This document shows, piece by piece, positions 34,651 to 43,343 of a stretch of 64,000 bases of DNA (the stretch's first letter is position 1; every line of letters begins with the position of its first letter). The DNA lies in the NCBI GenBank assembly GCA_019634165.1, contig JAHQVT010000012.1, positions 305,528 through 369,527 of the forward strand, in the 5' to 3' direction. The stretch is from Rhodospirillales bacterium (lineage in GTDB: Bacteria; Pseudomonadota; Alphaproteobacteria; Rhodospirillales; Thalassospiraceae). Made by a program: the position numbers and the translations under genes. The notes under the pieces were generated by a model. That model did not search any database. It was given only the letters and a program-made list of their open reading frames with translations, and was not told the origin of the DNA.

Positions 34651-35684
34651 TACAGGCTCCCGGTGCGGGCAAGTTGGGCTGCTTTGTGAACCGGTAGGTC
34701 GAACTTTAGGGCCGCACCAAAATCATGGGCGGGCAAGGATGCATCGCATTCCGCCTTGATCTGGCCAAGCGGGGTATCAAGAAGATATTCGCGTGTGCCC
34801 CCGGCAAAGGATGTGCCGCGCACGGTCCCTTCATAGGGGCCTTCGCCCAATGTCACCATGGTCGGGCGCCATGCAAGGCCCTTGGTGGTTGGGGCAATGT
34901 CGCCCGAGACCGTAACGTCGCCACTAAGGGTTTTGATCTTGTTGCCATCTCGCTCAAAGACGTTCTCAAACCCGACAAAATCGGCAACGAAATCGGAAGC
35001 AGGATTGTTATAAATTTGTTCAGGTGTGCCGATTTGTTCGATGTGACCATCTAGCATGACGATGATGCGGTCCGCCATGGCAAGGGCTTCGACCTGATCA
35101 TGGGTAACGAAAATCATCGTGACGCCGCTTTCTTTTTGTACGCGCTGCAATTCTGTACGCATTTCAAGACGTAAACGGGCATCAAGATTTGAAAGTGGTT
35201 CATCAAGTAGCAGGACCTTGGGTTCCATTACCATTGATCGCGCCAGTGAAACGCGTTGTTGCTGGCCGCCGGAAAGTTCGGCAGGTTTGCGCGTGGCGTA
35301 TTGCGACAGGCCAACGGTTTTAAGGCCATCGACAACGCGCTCATCAAGTTGTTTCCCCTTAATCCCCATCAATTTCAAGCCAAAGGCGACGTTTTCATAA
35401 ACGTTGAGATGCGGGAACAGCGCATAGGATTGGAACACCAGCCCGACCGGCCGCTTGTTGGCTGGAACGCGTGTGATGTTTGCGCCATCAAGAATAATTG
35501 ATCCCGACGACGGCTCCATCAGACCCGCAATCGCACGCATGGTTGTTGTTTTACCGCAGCCCGATGGTCCCAGAAGGGCCACGAGTTCGCCCTTGCCGAT
35601 ATCAAGGTCCATTTCTGGTACGGCAACGTTTTTGCCATAGGACAAGGTCAGTTTTTCAAGGCACAAAAAACGGGAATCAGACAT
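34650..35684 (-). CDS. ABC transporter ATP-binding protein, spermidine/putrescine/iron type
   Basis: A 344-residue PotA-like ATPase. Walker A is GPSGCGKTTTMR, signature LSGGQQQRVSLARSM, Walker B VLLLDEPLSNLD, and the H-loop VTHDQVEALAM. From about residue 240 a TOBE domain follows (FVGFENVFERDGNKI...PTTKGLAWRP). It powers the importer formed by the two permease genes upstream. The stop of this gene overlaps the nucleoside hydrolase ATG by one base, and its start overlaps the preceding permease by 8 bases. Confidence 0.92.
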   Translation of the reverse strand: MSDSRFLCLEKLTLSYGKNVAVPEMDLDIGKGELVALLGPSGCGKTTTMRAIAGLMEPSSGSIILDGANITRVPANKRPVGLVFQSYALFPHLNVYENVAFGLKLMGIKGKQLDERVVDGLKTVGLSQYATRKPAELSGGQQQRVSLARSMVMEPKVLLLDEPLSNLDARLRLEMRTELQRVQKESGVTMIFVTHDQVEALAMADRIIVMLDGHIEQIGTPEQIYNNPASDFVADFVGFENVFERDGNKIKTLSGDVTVSGDIAPTTKGLAWRPTMVTLGEGPYEGTVRGTSFAGGTREYLLDTPLGQIKAECDASLPAHDFGAALKFDLPVHKAAQLARTGSL

Positions 35685-36456
35685 AGCGGGAAAATCCTAG
35701 AAAACGTTCGGCCAGAAAGACAATGCCCAGTGACATGAAGGCAAGCAGCGCAGAAAGGGCTGCGACCGATGGGTCATATGTGATCTCCATATAGGAGAGC
35801 ATGTCGATCGGCAGGGTGCGCACACCCGGACCCGATAAAAACAGCGAAACCGGAACCTGATTAAAGCTGGTTACAAAGCCAAGAATAAAGGCAGCAAGAA
35901 TGCCGCCCCGGATATTGGGCATCACAACCCGGAAAAACGCCCCGGTGCGCGAACAGCCCAAAAGAACAGCGGCTTCTTCGATGTCGGAACGCAGGTTGTT
36001 TAGGCTGGCCGATACCACACGCACCGCATAGGGAAGGATAAGGGCTGTGTGGGCCAAAAACAGTGCAAGCAGAATGCCGAAATTAAACGGCACGACAAAG
36101 TAGCGAAGCAACGCCAGACCAACGATAATGCCAGGCACAATGATCGGCGATGAGACGATGGTGCGGATGGTCTCTGCACCGGGAACTTTGTAGCGCGAAA
36201 GCGCATAGCTTGCCGGAATGCCAAGGATCAGGGCAGCAAGCGTGCCACCAATTGCTAAAAACATCGAAATGCCGAAACTTGCGCGGAAACTTTCGACTTC
36301 AAAAACCTTGATGACCCAACGCAGCGACAATCCCTGTGGTGGGAATGACAGCGTTTCACCCGCCGACAGCGATGCAGCAATGATGATAATGAACGGACCG
36401 ATCAAAAAGGCCAGAACCAGCAAAAGGATGATCGGCGCATACAGCTTGTTTCTCAT
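35677..36456 (-). CDS. ABC transporter permease, PotC-like
   Basis: A 259-residue inner-membrane protein with about six segments, starting with a typical PotC N-terminus (MRNKLYAPIILLLVLAFLIGPFIII). The EAA loop is EEAAVLLGCSRTGAFFRVVMPNIRGGI near residues 170-195, the contact site for the ATPase. It pairs with the PotB-like permease gene upstream (4-base overlap). The transported compound is inferred to be a nucleoside or base from the downstream enzymes, not a polyamine. Confidence 0.9.
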   Translation of the reverse strand: MRNKLYAPIILLLVLAFLIGPFIIIIAASLSAGETLSFPPQGLSLRWVIKVFEVESFRASFGISMFLAIGGTLAALILGIPASYALSRYKVPGAETIRTIVSSPIIVPGIIVGLALLRYFVVPFNFGILLALFLAHTALILPYAVRVVSASLNNLRSDIEEAAVLLGCSRTGAFFRVVMPNIRGGILAAFILGFVTSFNQVPVSLFLSGPGVRTLPIDMLSYMEITYDPSVAALSALLAFMSLGIVFLAERFLGFSRYV

Positions 36457-37280
36457 CGCTTGTTCCTCGCAGTGGCCAGTCGTTTCAAAAGAAGATTGGC
36501 CGCAAACGCCATGACAATCAGGATAAGCGCAATCACCGAGGCCGATACAAAATCATTGGCCATCGTAACGCGCTGATAAAGCAGGGTTTCAAGCATCAGG
36601 ACTTTTGATCCGCCAAGAATGGCCGGGGTGATGTAGGCGGTCATTGATCCGGTGAATACAAGCGTTCCACCAATAACCAACCCTTCCTTGGTCAAGGGCA
36701 GAATGACTTTGGTAAACACCTGAAGCCAGTTCGCCCCTAAAACCCGCGCAGCCGGGACCGCATCGCGTGGCATGTTTTCAAGCGCGCTGATCAGCGAAAT
36801 GATCATAAGTGGCAAGAATAATTGCAAAAGCCCGATAAAAACGGCGGTTTCGGTAAACAGGAACCGGATTGGCTCATCGCTTAATCCGACGCTGACCAGT
36901 GCTTGGTTGACGATCCCGGTGCGGCCAAGGATCACGATCCAGGCATAGGTCCGCGCAACGGGCGAAATCATCAGTGGCAAAACAACAAGGCCGGTAATGC
37001 GTCCTTTGCCCTTGGGGGGCAAATTTACAATGGCGAATGCAGCAGCATACCCGATTACGGCCGCGGCAGCAGTGACCATGGCAGCAAGTTTCAGGGTGCG
37101 CAAAAACACGGCCTGATTAAGCGACTGCGAAAAGAAATCTATATAGGCCTGTATCGTCCAGCTATCACCGGATCGAAATCCTTCGGACAGAAGGATCACC
37201 ACCGGAACCAAAAATACGGCACCGGCAAAGATCGCGGCAGGCAGGACCAGCGCAAAGGCTTCGGCCCGGTTCTGAAACAT
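36453..37280 (-). CDS. ABC transporter permease, PotB-like
   Basis: A 275-residue permease with about six membrane segments. The EAA-type loop AVPAARVLGANWLQVFTKVILPL is near residues 178-200. The N-terminal MFQNRAEAFALVLPAAIFAGAVFLVPVVILL is the usual first segment. It overlaps the next permease by 4 bases and is separated by 119 bases from the binding-protein gene, a gap in which I see no gene; this may allow higher expression of the binding protein. Confidence 0.9.
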   Translation of the reverse strand: MFQNRAEAFALVLPAAIFAGAVFLVPVVILLSEGFRSGDSWTIQAYIDFFSQSLNQAVFLRTLKLAAMVTAAAAVIGYAAAFAIVNLPPKGKGRITGLVVLPLMISPVARTYAWIVILGRTGIVNQALVSVGLSDEPIRFLFTETAVFIGLLQLFLPLMIISLISALENMPRDAVPAARVLGANWLQVFTKVILPLTKEGLVIGGTLVFTGSMTAYITPAILGGSKVLMLETLLYQRVTMANDFVSASVIALILIVMAFAANLLLKRLATARNKR

Positions 37281-37399
37281 CTCAGCAACCTTGTCGTCGG
37301 TAAGTTAATCAAATTGTGGCGCGATGGGGCGCGCGTAGACGGTCGAGACAGATGTTGGGGCCGGTGTAATCACCAGCCCCAAGGTCACATCAGGTGATC

Positions 37400-38425
37400 T
37401 TACTGACCAACCTTGTTGTTCCATTCTGAAAGCCATGTTTCACGGTTATCAAGCGCAAGTTCAGACGGGATCAGATGAAGGTTTTTAACGGTGTCTTCGC
37501 CATAGGTCAGGTTGTCGGCAATTTCATCAGAAACCACGACTTCCTTGTTGGCCGGGCTATCGACAAGGTTTTGGGCAAGTGCGGTCTGAATATCGGTCGA
37601 AAGCCAGAAATCCATGAACTCAAGTGCAAGATCGCGGTTCTTGCTGCCTTTGGTCAGGACCATAACATTCATGCCGCCGGACTGGCCTTCTTTCGGGGTC
37701 GCCCATTTGATCGGCATGTCCATTTTCGAGAAACCCGACCATGCGAAACGGCCAATCGGTGCAGCCCAGATTTCTTCTTGCTGCATCAGTTGAACAAGCT
37801 GTGACGAACGGACATAGAAAGTGACAATGTCGTCTTTCTTTTCGCCAACCTTGGCGATCGGGGTTTTTAGTGACGGGTCTTCGTCACCAAACGCCTTACC
37901 CAGCATGTAAAGGGTCAGTGGCCCTTGGGTCGTGGTGACGTTTGGCAGGGCAACGCGGCCTGCAAGATCGTCAGACAACAGGTCGGCCCAGCTATCAATG
38001 GTGACTTTGTCAGAACGATAAGCGATCGAGCTTGCGTAGAAAGTATAGCCGATGCTCATACCGTCGCCATTCGGGTCTTTGGCAATGTCATAAAGTTTGT
38101 CAAAGTTCGCAAGTTTGCTGGTGTCGACCTTATCGGTCAGGCCGTTACGCGCAGCCGCAAGCGCATCGCGCATCGAAATCACCGCCAGATCAATGACCGG
38201 GTTTTCCTTGTTGGCTTCGATTTTGGCCAAGCGTTCGACGGAATTTCCGGTTTCAACAACCAGTTCACACCCACATTTTTCTTCGAACGGCTTATACAGA
38301 TGTTCCTTGAAGGCATCTTGCGCAAAACCATAGACGGAAATGGTCAGGGTTTTATCTTCGGCCTTGGCAGCGCTTAGGCTTAAAATCAGCGCGGCAGATG
38401 CCATCATCAGTTTTTTGATCGCCAT
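37400..38425 (-). CDS. ABC transporter substrate-binding protein, PotD/extracellular family 1
   Basis: A 341-residue periplasmic binding protein. A Sec signal peptide is plain (MAIKKLMMASAALILSLSAAKA, cut before EDK). The mature part begins TLTISVYGFAQDAFKEHLYKPFEEKCGCEL, the layout of the PotD/thiamine/iron-binding cluster. Two cysteines (CGC) could form a bond in the periplasm. Its ATG overlaps the stop of the lacI-type gene as TAATG, so it is second in the operon. Ligand unknown; the operon partners suggest a purine nucleoside. Confidence 0.9.
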   Translation of the reverse strand: MAIKKLMMASAALILSLSAAKAEDKTLTISVYGFAQDAFKEHLYKPFEEKCGCELVVETGNSVERLAKIEANKENPVIDLAVISMRDALAAARNGLTDKVDTSKLANFDKLYDIAKDPNGDGMSIGYTFYASSIAYRSDKVTIDSWADLLSDDLAGRVALPNVTTTQGPLTLYMLGKAFGDEDPSLKTPIAKVGEKKDDIVTFYVRSSQLVQLMQQEEIWAAPIGRFAWSGFSKMDMPIKWATPKEGQSGGMNVMVLTKGSKNRDLALEFMDFWLSTDIQTALAQNLVDSPANKEVVVSDEIADNLTYGEDTVKNLHLIPSELALDNRETWLSEWNNKVGQ

Positions 38426-39516
38426 TACAGAGTTTCTCCATTTGGGTTTGGTGTGGCAGGGGAAACTGCCGGGCCGCTCGATGCGCGCACCATCAGTTCC
38501 ATGGAAACCTTGGACGTGTCGGCTTTGACGGTTTGCTGATCCGCTGTGCCGTTCTTATCGTGGATTTTTTGAGTGTGTGCCTTGGTCGCTTCGATTTCAT
38601 CAGTCAGTGCGGCAATCGCGATTTCGGCAATTCGCGTCATGTTCATATGCACTGTGGTTAATGCCGGGCTCACCACCGAGGAAAATATAAGATCATCAAA
38701 TCCGGTGACGCTGACCTGATCGGGAACTTTGATCCCTGCGGTTTGCAGTTCGGTTAGAACGCGCAGCGCATGCAAATCCGACGTGGTGGCGATTGCGGTA
38801 ACACCGGAATTGACGTGATCAATCAGGCCAAGCGAGGTTTTATCACCCTGTTCACGCACAAGGGTTTCAACCCAGATCGTCTGGTGATGATTGGTGTTTC
38901 CAAGGGCGGACTTCATGCCGCCGATGCGGTCATTTTGCACATTGGATGCAGGGTCATGTCCGACAAACAAGAAATTCTGATGGCCCAAATCCAAAAGGTG
39001 ACGGGCGATTTTTTCTCCGCCTTCCCAGTGGTCAGCCGATACCGTATTGCCCGGTGTGGACGGTGTATCAACCATGGCAACGGGGCAATTGACCGACCCA
39101 ATGCGCGTGCCGCGACGTGGAATGATAATCAGGCCATCGACACCACGTTCAATCAGCCGGGCGATTGCATGTGTCTGGGTGCTGACATCACCACGTGAAT
39201 CGGCGATCAAAATGCCATAACCGGCATTGGAGGCCGCAGTTTCCATTGCTTGGGCGATTTGCGGGAAAAGCGGGTTGGAAATATCAGGAAGAACAAGGCC
39301 CAAAACGTTGGATCGGCCTGTGCGCAGTGCGCGGCCAGCATTGCTGGGGACATAACCAAGTTCAGCAGCCGTCGCGCGAATTTTATCAACCAGTTTTGGC
39401 GATACGCGCCCTTTGCCAGATAGCGCGTTGGAAACAGTTGCCGACGATACGCCAACTGCCTTGGCGATCTGGGTCATGTTCGGTCCGTTGCGCAGTGTGG
39501 CCAATGCTGCCCCCAT
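38425..39516 (-). CDS. LacI-family transcriptional regulator of the nucleoside operon
   Basis: A LacI-type repressor of up to 363 residues. HTH: MTQIAKAVGVSSATVSNALSGKGRVS; hinge NAGRALRTGRSNVLGLVLP; then a periplasmic-binding-protein-like effector domain to about residue 310 and an extra hydrophilic tail of about 50 residues (TQKIHDKNGTADQQTV and on). The start is uncertain: ATG 39516 adds 13 residues before the HTH, while ATG 39477 begins exactly at the family N-terminus. It leads the operon that continues into the transporter genes, so it probably regulates itself and them. Confidence 0.88.
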   Translation of the reverse strand: MGAALATLRNGPNMTQIAKAVGVSSATVSNALSGKGRVSPKLVDKIRATAAELGYVPSNAGRALRTGRSNVLGLVLPDISNPLFPQIAQAMETAASNAGYGILIADSRGDVSTQTHAIARLIERGVDGLIIIPRRGTRIGSVNCPVAMVDTPSTPGNTVSADHWEGGEKIARHLLDLGHQNFLFVGHDPASNVQNDRIGGMKSALGNTNHHQTIWVETLVREQGDKTSLGLIDHVNSGVTAIATTSDLHALRVLTELQTAGIKVPDQVSVTGFDDLIFSSVVSPALTTVHMNMTRIAEIAIAALTDEIEATKAHTQKIHDKNGTADQQTVKADTSKVSMELMVRASSGPAVSPATPNPNGETL

Positions 39517-39543
39517 TAGGTGTATGGTGCTGTCGTAAAATGA

Positions 39544-39555
39544 TTAATCGTTTAA
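39544..39555. promoter_or_regulatory. Candidate LacI-family operator
   Basis: TTAATCGTTTAA is a near-palindrome with a central CG, the form of many LacI-family operators. It lies 28 bases upstream of the lacI-type gene, where bound protein would block the promoter. The rest of the 279-base gap between this gene and the kinase gene shows nothing else clear. Confidence 0.4.
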
Positions 39556-39795
39556 CCAGTAAAAATTGATAATCGAAGCGATCCAATGAGTCGAGATAAA
39601 ATTTGTACTTTTCCCCGATTTGAATGTGCGGATAGTGGCGCGAAGTAACGGACGGATCAGGCAAGATGTTGAAAATCTGATGTAAATCGTTGCCTTGGCG
39701 ATCGCCTGGTGCGCAGGCAACCCAAAGGTAAGGCTTTGGGTTTGAAGTGCTTTGATAAGGGGAGACGCAACATTCAGGAAGGTTATAAGCCCGAC

Positions 39796-42570
39796 TCATG
39801 TTTCAGAAAGTTGTGTTCTCAAAGGTGGGTTCAGCTCCCGTGGTTCGAAAACCTGACCGGGAATGAAAACGCGGAAGGTTGCGCCTTGGCCAGCAGGGCT
39901 TTCGGCCCATATTTTGCCTTGGCAATGTTCAACCACATGTTTGGCGATGGCAAGGCCAAGCCCGGAGCCCGATGGTTTGGGTTTGTCGTCGGCATATTTT
40001 CCGCCGCGCGAGAATTTATCAAAGATGATCTCAAGCTCGTTCTGCGGCACGCCATTGCCGTTGTCGGTAATCGATACAAGATAGCCGCCGTCAATTGCCT
40101 CCCCCCGCACCAGAACGGTTGGGTGGTCAGGATCGGAAAATTTGACGGCATTTGACAAAAGGTTGATGAAAACCTGTGTCAGGCGGTCGCGGTCAACATG
40201 CAGCATAACCGTTTGGTGCGAGAATTCGGTGGTCAGTGCAACGCCTTTGCGGTCCATCAGGCCTTTGACGGCATCAACGCTTTCATCAAGGACTGTGCGC
40301 GGATCAACATCGACCGCGCGCCAGTCCGAATGACCAGCTTCAAGGCGGGCGAGATCAAGATGATCATCAATCAGTCGGGTAAGTCGTTCGCTTTCGCGCA
40401 CGATGATGCTTAAGAAATGCTCGGCGCGTTCATGATCCAAATTTGGGGTGTCGACGAGAATTTCTGAAAATGACCGGATCGAGGTCAGTGGGGTTCTGAA
40501 TTCATGGCTGACCATGGTTAGGAATTCATCTTTAAGACGATCAAGTTCCTTTAACCGGTCATTGGCGGCGCGCAGTTCGGTTGCGGCTTGTTCAAGTTCG
40601 TGGGATTTCTGTTCTAACCGCTGGGAATATTCAATCACATGCGAGGTTTCTTCAAGGATTTCAAGAACCTCTTCAAGGCTGACCATTTCGCCTTTGGCGA
40701 CCGATGAGACCATCACACGTGCGGATGCTGCTCCGATGGAACCTGCAAGGAGGCGTTCGGTAAAGGCGATCATATCGGCATTGGCTTCGCCCTTGCCGCG
40801 CCATGGGGTGTTTTTTTCCCAACCAAAATCGCGGAACGAATGAAACGCGCGTTCGCGGCCTAAAAACCGTTCGACCAATTCATATAAATCATCAACCGAG
40901 GCCGAAGACCGCCAGATCACGGTATCCTGCCCTTTGCGCGAAAAGGCATCGACAAACAAAGTGGCCTGAATGCGTTCAAGTGCGCTTGGCTGGGTGAATA
41001 GGCTGATCAGGACATAGGTTGCGGTATTAAGCGAAATCGACCAGATCAGGGCATGGGTCAAAGGTTCAAAGTCGGTCAGGCCAAACAGGCTTTCGGGGCG
41101 TAGCCAAGGGTGTCCAAACGCCCCGTTCAAGATCAAAGCCGGGTTCATCCATCCGCTATCGGCAAGGGACGGCAGCAAAAGGGTGTAGCCCCAAATGAGA
41201 AAGCCGATAACAAGACCAACCTGTGCGCCGACTTTGGTCGCACCTTTCCAGTAAAGGCCACCGATCATGATTGGGATAAATTGCGCCGTTGCGGCAAAGG
41301 ATATCAAGCCGATCTCGGCCAAGGCATCGCTGGCACCAGCCGATCTGTAATAGGCAAACCCCAAAAACACGACAACGACGATGGATGCCCGGCGGATGGA
41401 AATCAAAAGCCCGGTCAGATCATCGCGTTCTGTCAGGCGAAAGGGGCGGATACGCAGCAATGCCGGAACGATAAGGTCGTTACAAACCATGGTCGAAAGC
41501 GCGATGGTGGCAACAATAACCATGCTGGTGCTGGCCGAGAGGCCACCAACATAAGCCAGCAGGGCAAGTAGGGATTGTCCTTCGAACAGTGGGACTGAAA
41601 TCACAAAGAAATCCGGGTCGGACCATGCGGGCAATGCGCCAAGACCGGCCAGTGCAATCGGTAATACAAACAGGTTCATCAGTAACAGATAAAGCGGAAA
41701 GGCCCAGCTTGCCGTGGGCAGGTGTCGTTCATCAACATTTTCAACAATGATGACCTGAAACTGGCGCGGCAGACACAGGATGGCGGCCATGGATAACATC
41801 ATCAATGTTGTCCAGCGCGCAGCGCCATCTTCGGGCAGTTGCAAAAGCTTGGCTGTGTCGACATTGCTGGCCGCTTGGGCAAAAAGGTCGCCAATCCCGC
41901 CATACATGAAAAAGCAGACAAAAATGCCGACAGCTAAAAGGGCGAACATTTTGACCAAACTTTCAAAGGCGATGGCAGCTACCATGCCTTCGTGATGTTC
42001 ATCGGCATCAATAAAGCGCGTGCCAAACAAAATACCAAACAGGGCAAGCCCGACCGCGGCCCAAAAGCCGCTATCTGAAAACATGTTTACGGCTTCTTGC
42101 GGGGCAGGGAATACGCCGTGATTCCAGACAGTCAAAACTGTATAGCTGGTGGCAATCGCCTTTAACTGAAGCGCAATATAAGGGGTGGTCCCAATGACGG
42201 CGATCAAGGTCACGAGCACGGAAAGCTGTGTGCTTTTGCCATAGCGCGATGAAATAAAATCAGCGATGGAGGTGATGCGATGTGCCTTGGAGATGCGCAG
42301 CATTTTGCGAAGCAAAAACCACCAACCAAGGAAGATGACCGTCGGGCCAAGGTAGATTGTCAGATATTCAAGTCCGTTACGTGCCGCTGTTCCAACGGCA
42401 CCATAAAACGTCCATGACGTGCAATAGACCGCGATGGACAGGGTGTAAACCGTCGGGTTTCTAACCCATGACCGGCCATCACGTGCGCGTTTATCCCCCC
42501 ACCATGCGATCGCATACAGCAACCCGACATAGGCAAGTGACACCATGATGACCAGTTCAGAGGAAAGCAT
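39796..42570 (-). CDS. Sodium:solute symporter-histidine kinase fusion (CbrA/CrbS-like sensor)
   Basis: A 924-residue membrane kinase. The first about 500 residues are a sodium:solute symporter (SLC5/PutP-like) domain of about 13 segments, including WTFYGAVGTAARNGLEY. A linker of about 170 residues with a coiled stretch (EYSQRLEQKSHELEQAATEL) leads to the DHp domain with phospho-acceptor H689 in MVSHEFRTPLTS, then a HATPase domain with FINLLSNAVKFS and GSGLGLAIAKHVVEH. In the known relatives CbrA and CrbS the symporter part links nutrient transport or acetate status to signalling. It abuts a small membrane protein gene and a receiver-only regulator gene, its likely partner. Confidence 0.92.
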   Translation of the reverse strand: MLSSELVIMVSLAYVGLLYAIAWWGDKRARDGRSWVRNPTVYTLSIAVYCTSWTFYGAVGTAARNGLEYLTIYLGPTVIFLGWWFLLRKMLRISKAHRITSIADFISSRYGKSTQLSVLVTLIAVIGTTPYIALQLKAIATSYTVLTVWNHGVFPAPQEAVNMFSDSGFWAAVGLALFGILFGTRFIDADEHHEGMVAAIAFESLVKMFALLAVGIFVCFFMYGGIGDLFAQAASNVDTAKLLQLPEDGAARWTTLMMLSMAAILCLPRQFQVIIVENVDERHLPTASWAFPLYLLLMNLFVLPIALAGLGALPAWSDPDFFVISVPLFEGQSLLALLAYVGGLSASTSMVIVATIALSTMVCNDLIVPALLRIRPFRLTERDDLTGLLISIRRASIVVVVFLGFAYYRSAGASDALAEIGLISFAATAQFIPIMIGGLYWKGATKVGAQVGLVIGFLIWGYTLLLPSLADSGWMNPALILNGAFGHPWLRPESLFGLTDFEPLTHALIWSISLNTATYVLISLFTQPSALERIQATLFVDAFSRKGQDTVIWRSSASVDDLYELVERFLGRERAFHSFRDFGWEKNTPWRGKGEANADMIAFTERLLAGSIGAASARVMVSSVAKGEMVSLEEVLEILEETSHVIEYSQRLEQKSHELEQAATELRAANDRLKELDRLKDEFLTMVSHEFRTPLTSIRSFSEILVDTPNLDHERAEHFLSIIVRESERLTRLIDDHLDLARLEAGHSDWRAVDVDPRTVLDESVDAVKGLMDRKGVALTTEFSHQTVMLHVDRDRLTQVFINLLSNAVKFSDPDHPTVLVRGEAIDGGYLVSITDNGNGVPQNELEIIFDKFSRGGKYADDKPKPSGSGLGLAIAKHVVEHCQGKIWAESPAGQGATFRVFIPGQVFEPRELNPPLRTQLSET

Positions 42571-42795
42571 TTACGATGGCCCCTCTGGCTGTGTGACTTT
42601 GCGTAAGGCCCGCGTCAGGATCGCGCAAAGCGCAATCAGGGTTGCCCAACCGGCAAAGAAATAGACAAACAGGATGGGCAGGCCAAATACGGTGCCATCA
42701 AGGGAAAACACACCAACCAAGGGCGGCATCCAGATAAAAAACGCCGCCAAGACAAGGGCGAATGCGCGTTCTGTCATCTTGCGTGGTGGTGTCAT
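42571..42795 (-). CDS. Small two-helix membrane protein preceding the symporter-kinase
   Basis: A 74-residue protein with two hydrophobic segments (AFALVLAAFFIWMPPLVGVF and GLPILFVYFFAGWATLIALCAIL) and short basic ends. Its TAA stop is directly followed by the kinase ATG. Small two-segment proteins of this sort (DUF3311-like) commonly precede solute:sodium symporter genes and may help their assembly. I cannot assign a precise family; function is inferred from position. Confidence 0.75.
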   Translation of the reverse strand: MTPPRKMTERAFALVLAAFFIWMPPLVGVFSLDGTVFGLPILFVYFFAGWATLIALCAILTRALRKVTQPEGPS

Positions 42796-42827
42796 GATCT
42801 GCCTCCTGCCGGTCGGTTAAATGCGTA

Positions 42828-43211
42828 TCAGCATTCTGTTCGCTCAAGCAGGGCCTTGACCCGTGAAACAACATCGCGTGTCGAAAATGGTTTGGTCACG
42901 AAATCATCTACGCCAAGTTCCAGGCCTTTGCGGCGATCGACTTCGCGTGTTTTTGCCGTCAACATCATGATCGGGATTGGTTTGGTTTTTGGATCTGCGC
43001 GAACTGCACGCACGACTTCAAACCCGTCACAGCCGGGCATCATCACATCAAGTAAAACCATGTCGGGAATGTCGCGCGCAATCATTTTGATCGCGGTTTG
43101 GCCGTCGGTGGCCACACTGACATCATAGCCTTCCTTTTCCATAAGAAAGCTGAGCGATTCAACAATGGTTTCCTCGTCTTCGGCAATCAGGACCTTTGGT
43201 CTCTCATTCAA
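42828..43211 (-). CDS. Single-domain response regulator
   Basis: A 127-residue protein that is a receiver domain only. Acidic pair E11-D12, phospho-acceptor D55 in MVLLDVMMPGCDG, the Thr of MLTAKTREVD and the Lys in FVTKPFS are all present. There is no DNA-binding output domain, unlike CbrB (NtrC type) or CrbR (LuxR type). It lies 32 bases upstream of the membrane protein gene and with the kinase forms a likely two-component pair. Output may be through protein contact, possibly with the regulator encoded next, or through a phosphorelay. Confidence 0.9.
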   Translation of the reverse strand: MNERPKVLIAEDEETIVESLSFLMEKEGYDVSVATDGQTAIKMIARDIPDMVLLDVMMPGCDGFEVVRAVRADPKTKPIPIMMLTAKTREVDRRKGLELGVDDFVTKPFSTRDVVSRVKALLERTEC

Positions 43212-43343
43212 GGACGTTCTCCCCGAGTTACTCGGATTATTATATGTTTCAATCCTAGCCGTTAATGCACGGAATTATAATGCTACTTTGGGGTGGTATG
43301 TTTCATGCGTTCAGTCAGTACAGAAAATCGGCTGAAACAGCCC

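Noticed and set aside
37281-37399. A small gene between the PotB-like permease and binding-protein genes
   Set aside because: No frame with a ribosome binding site and plausible length; treated as an intercistronic gap.
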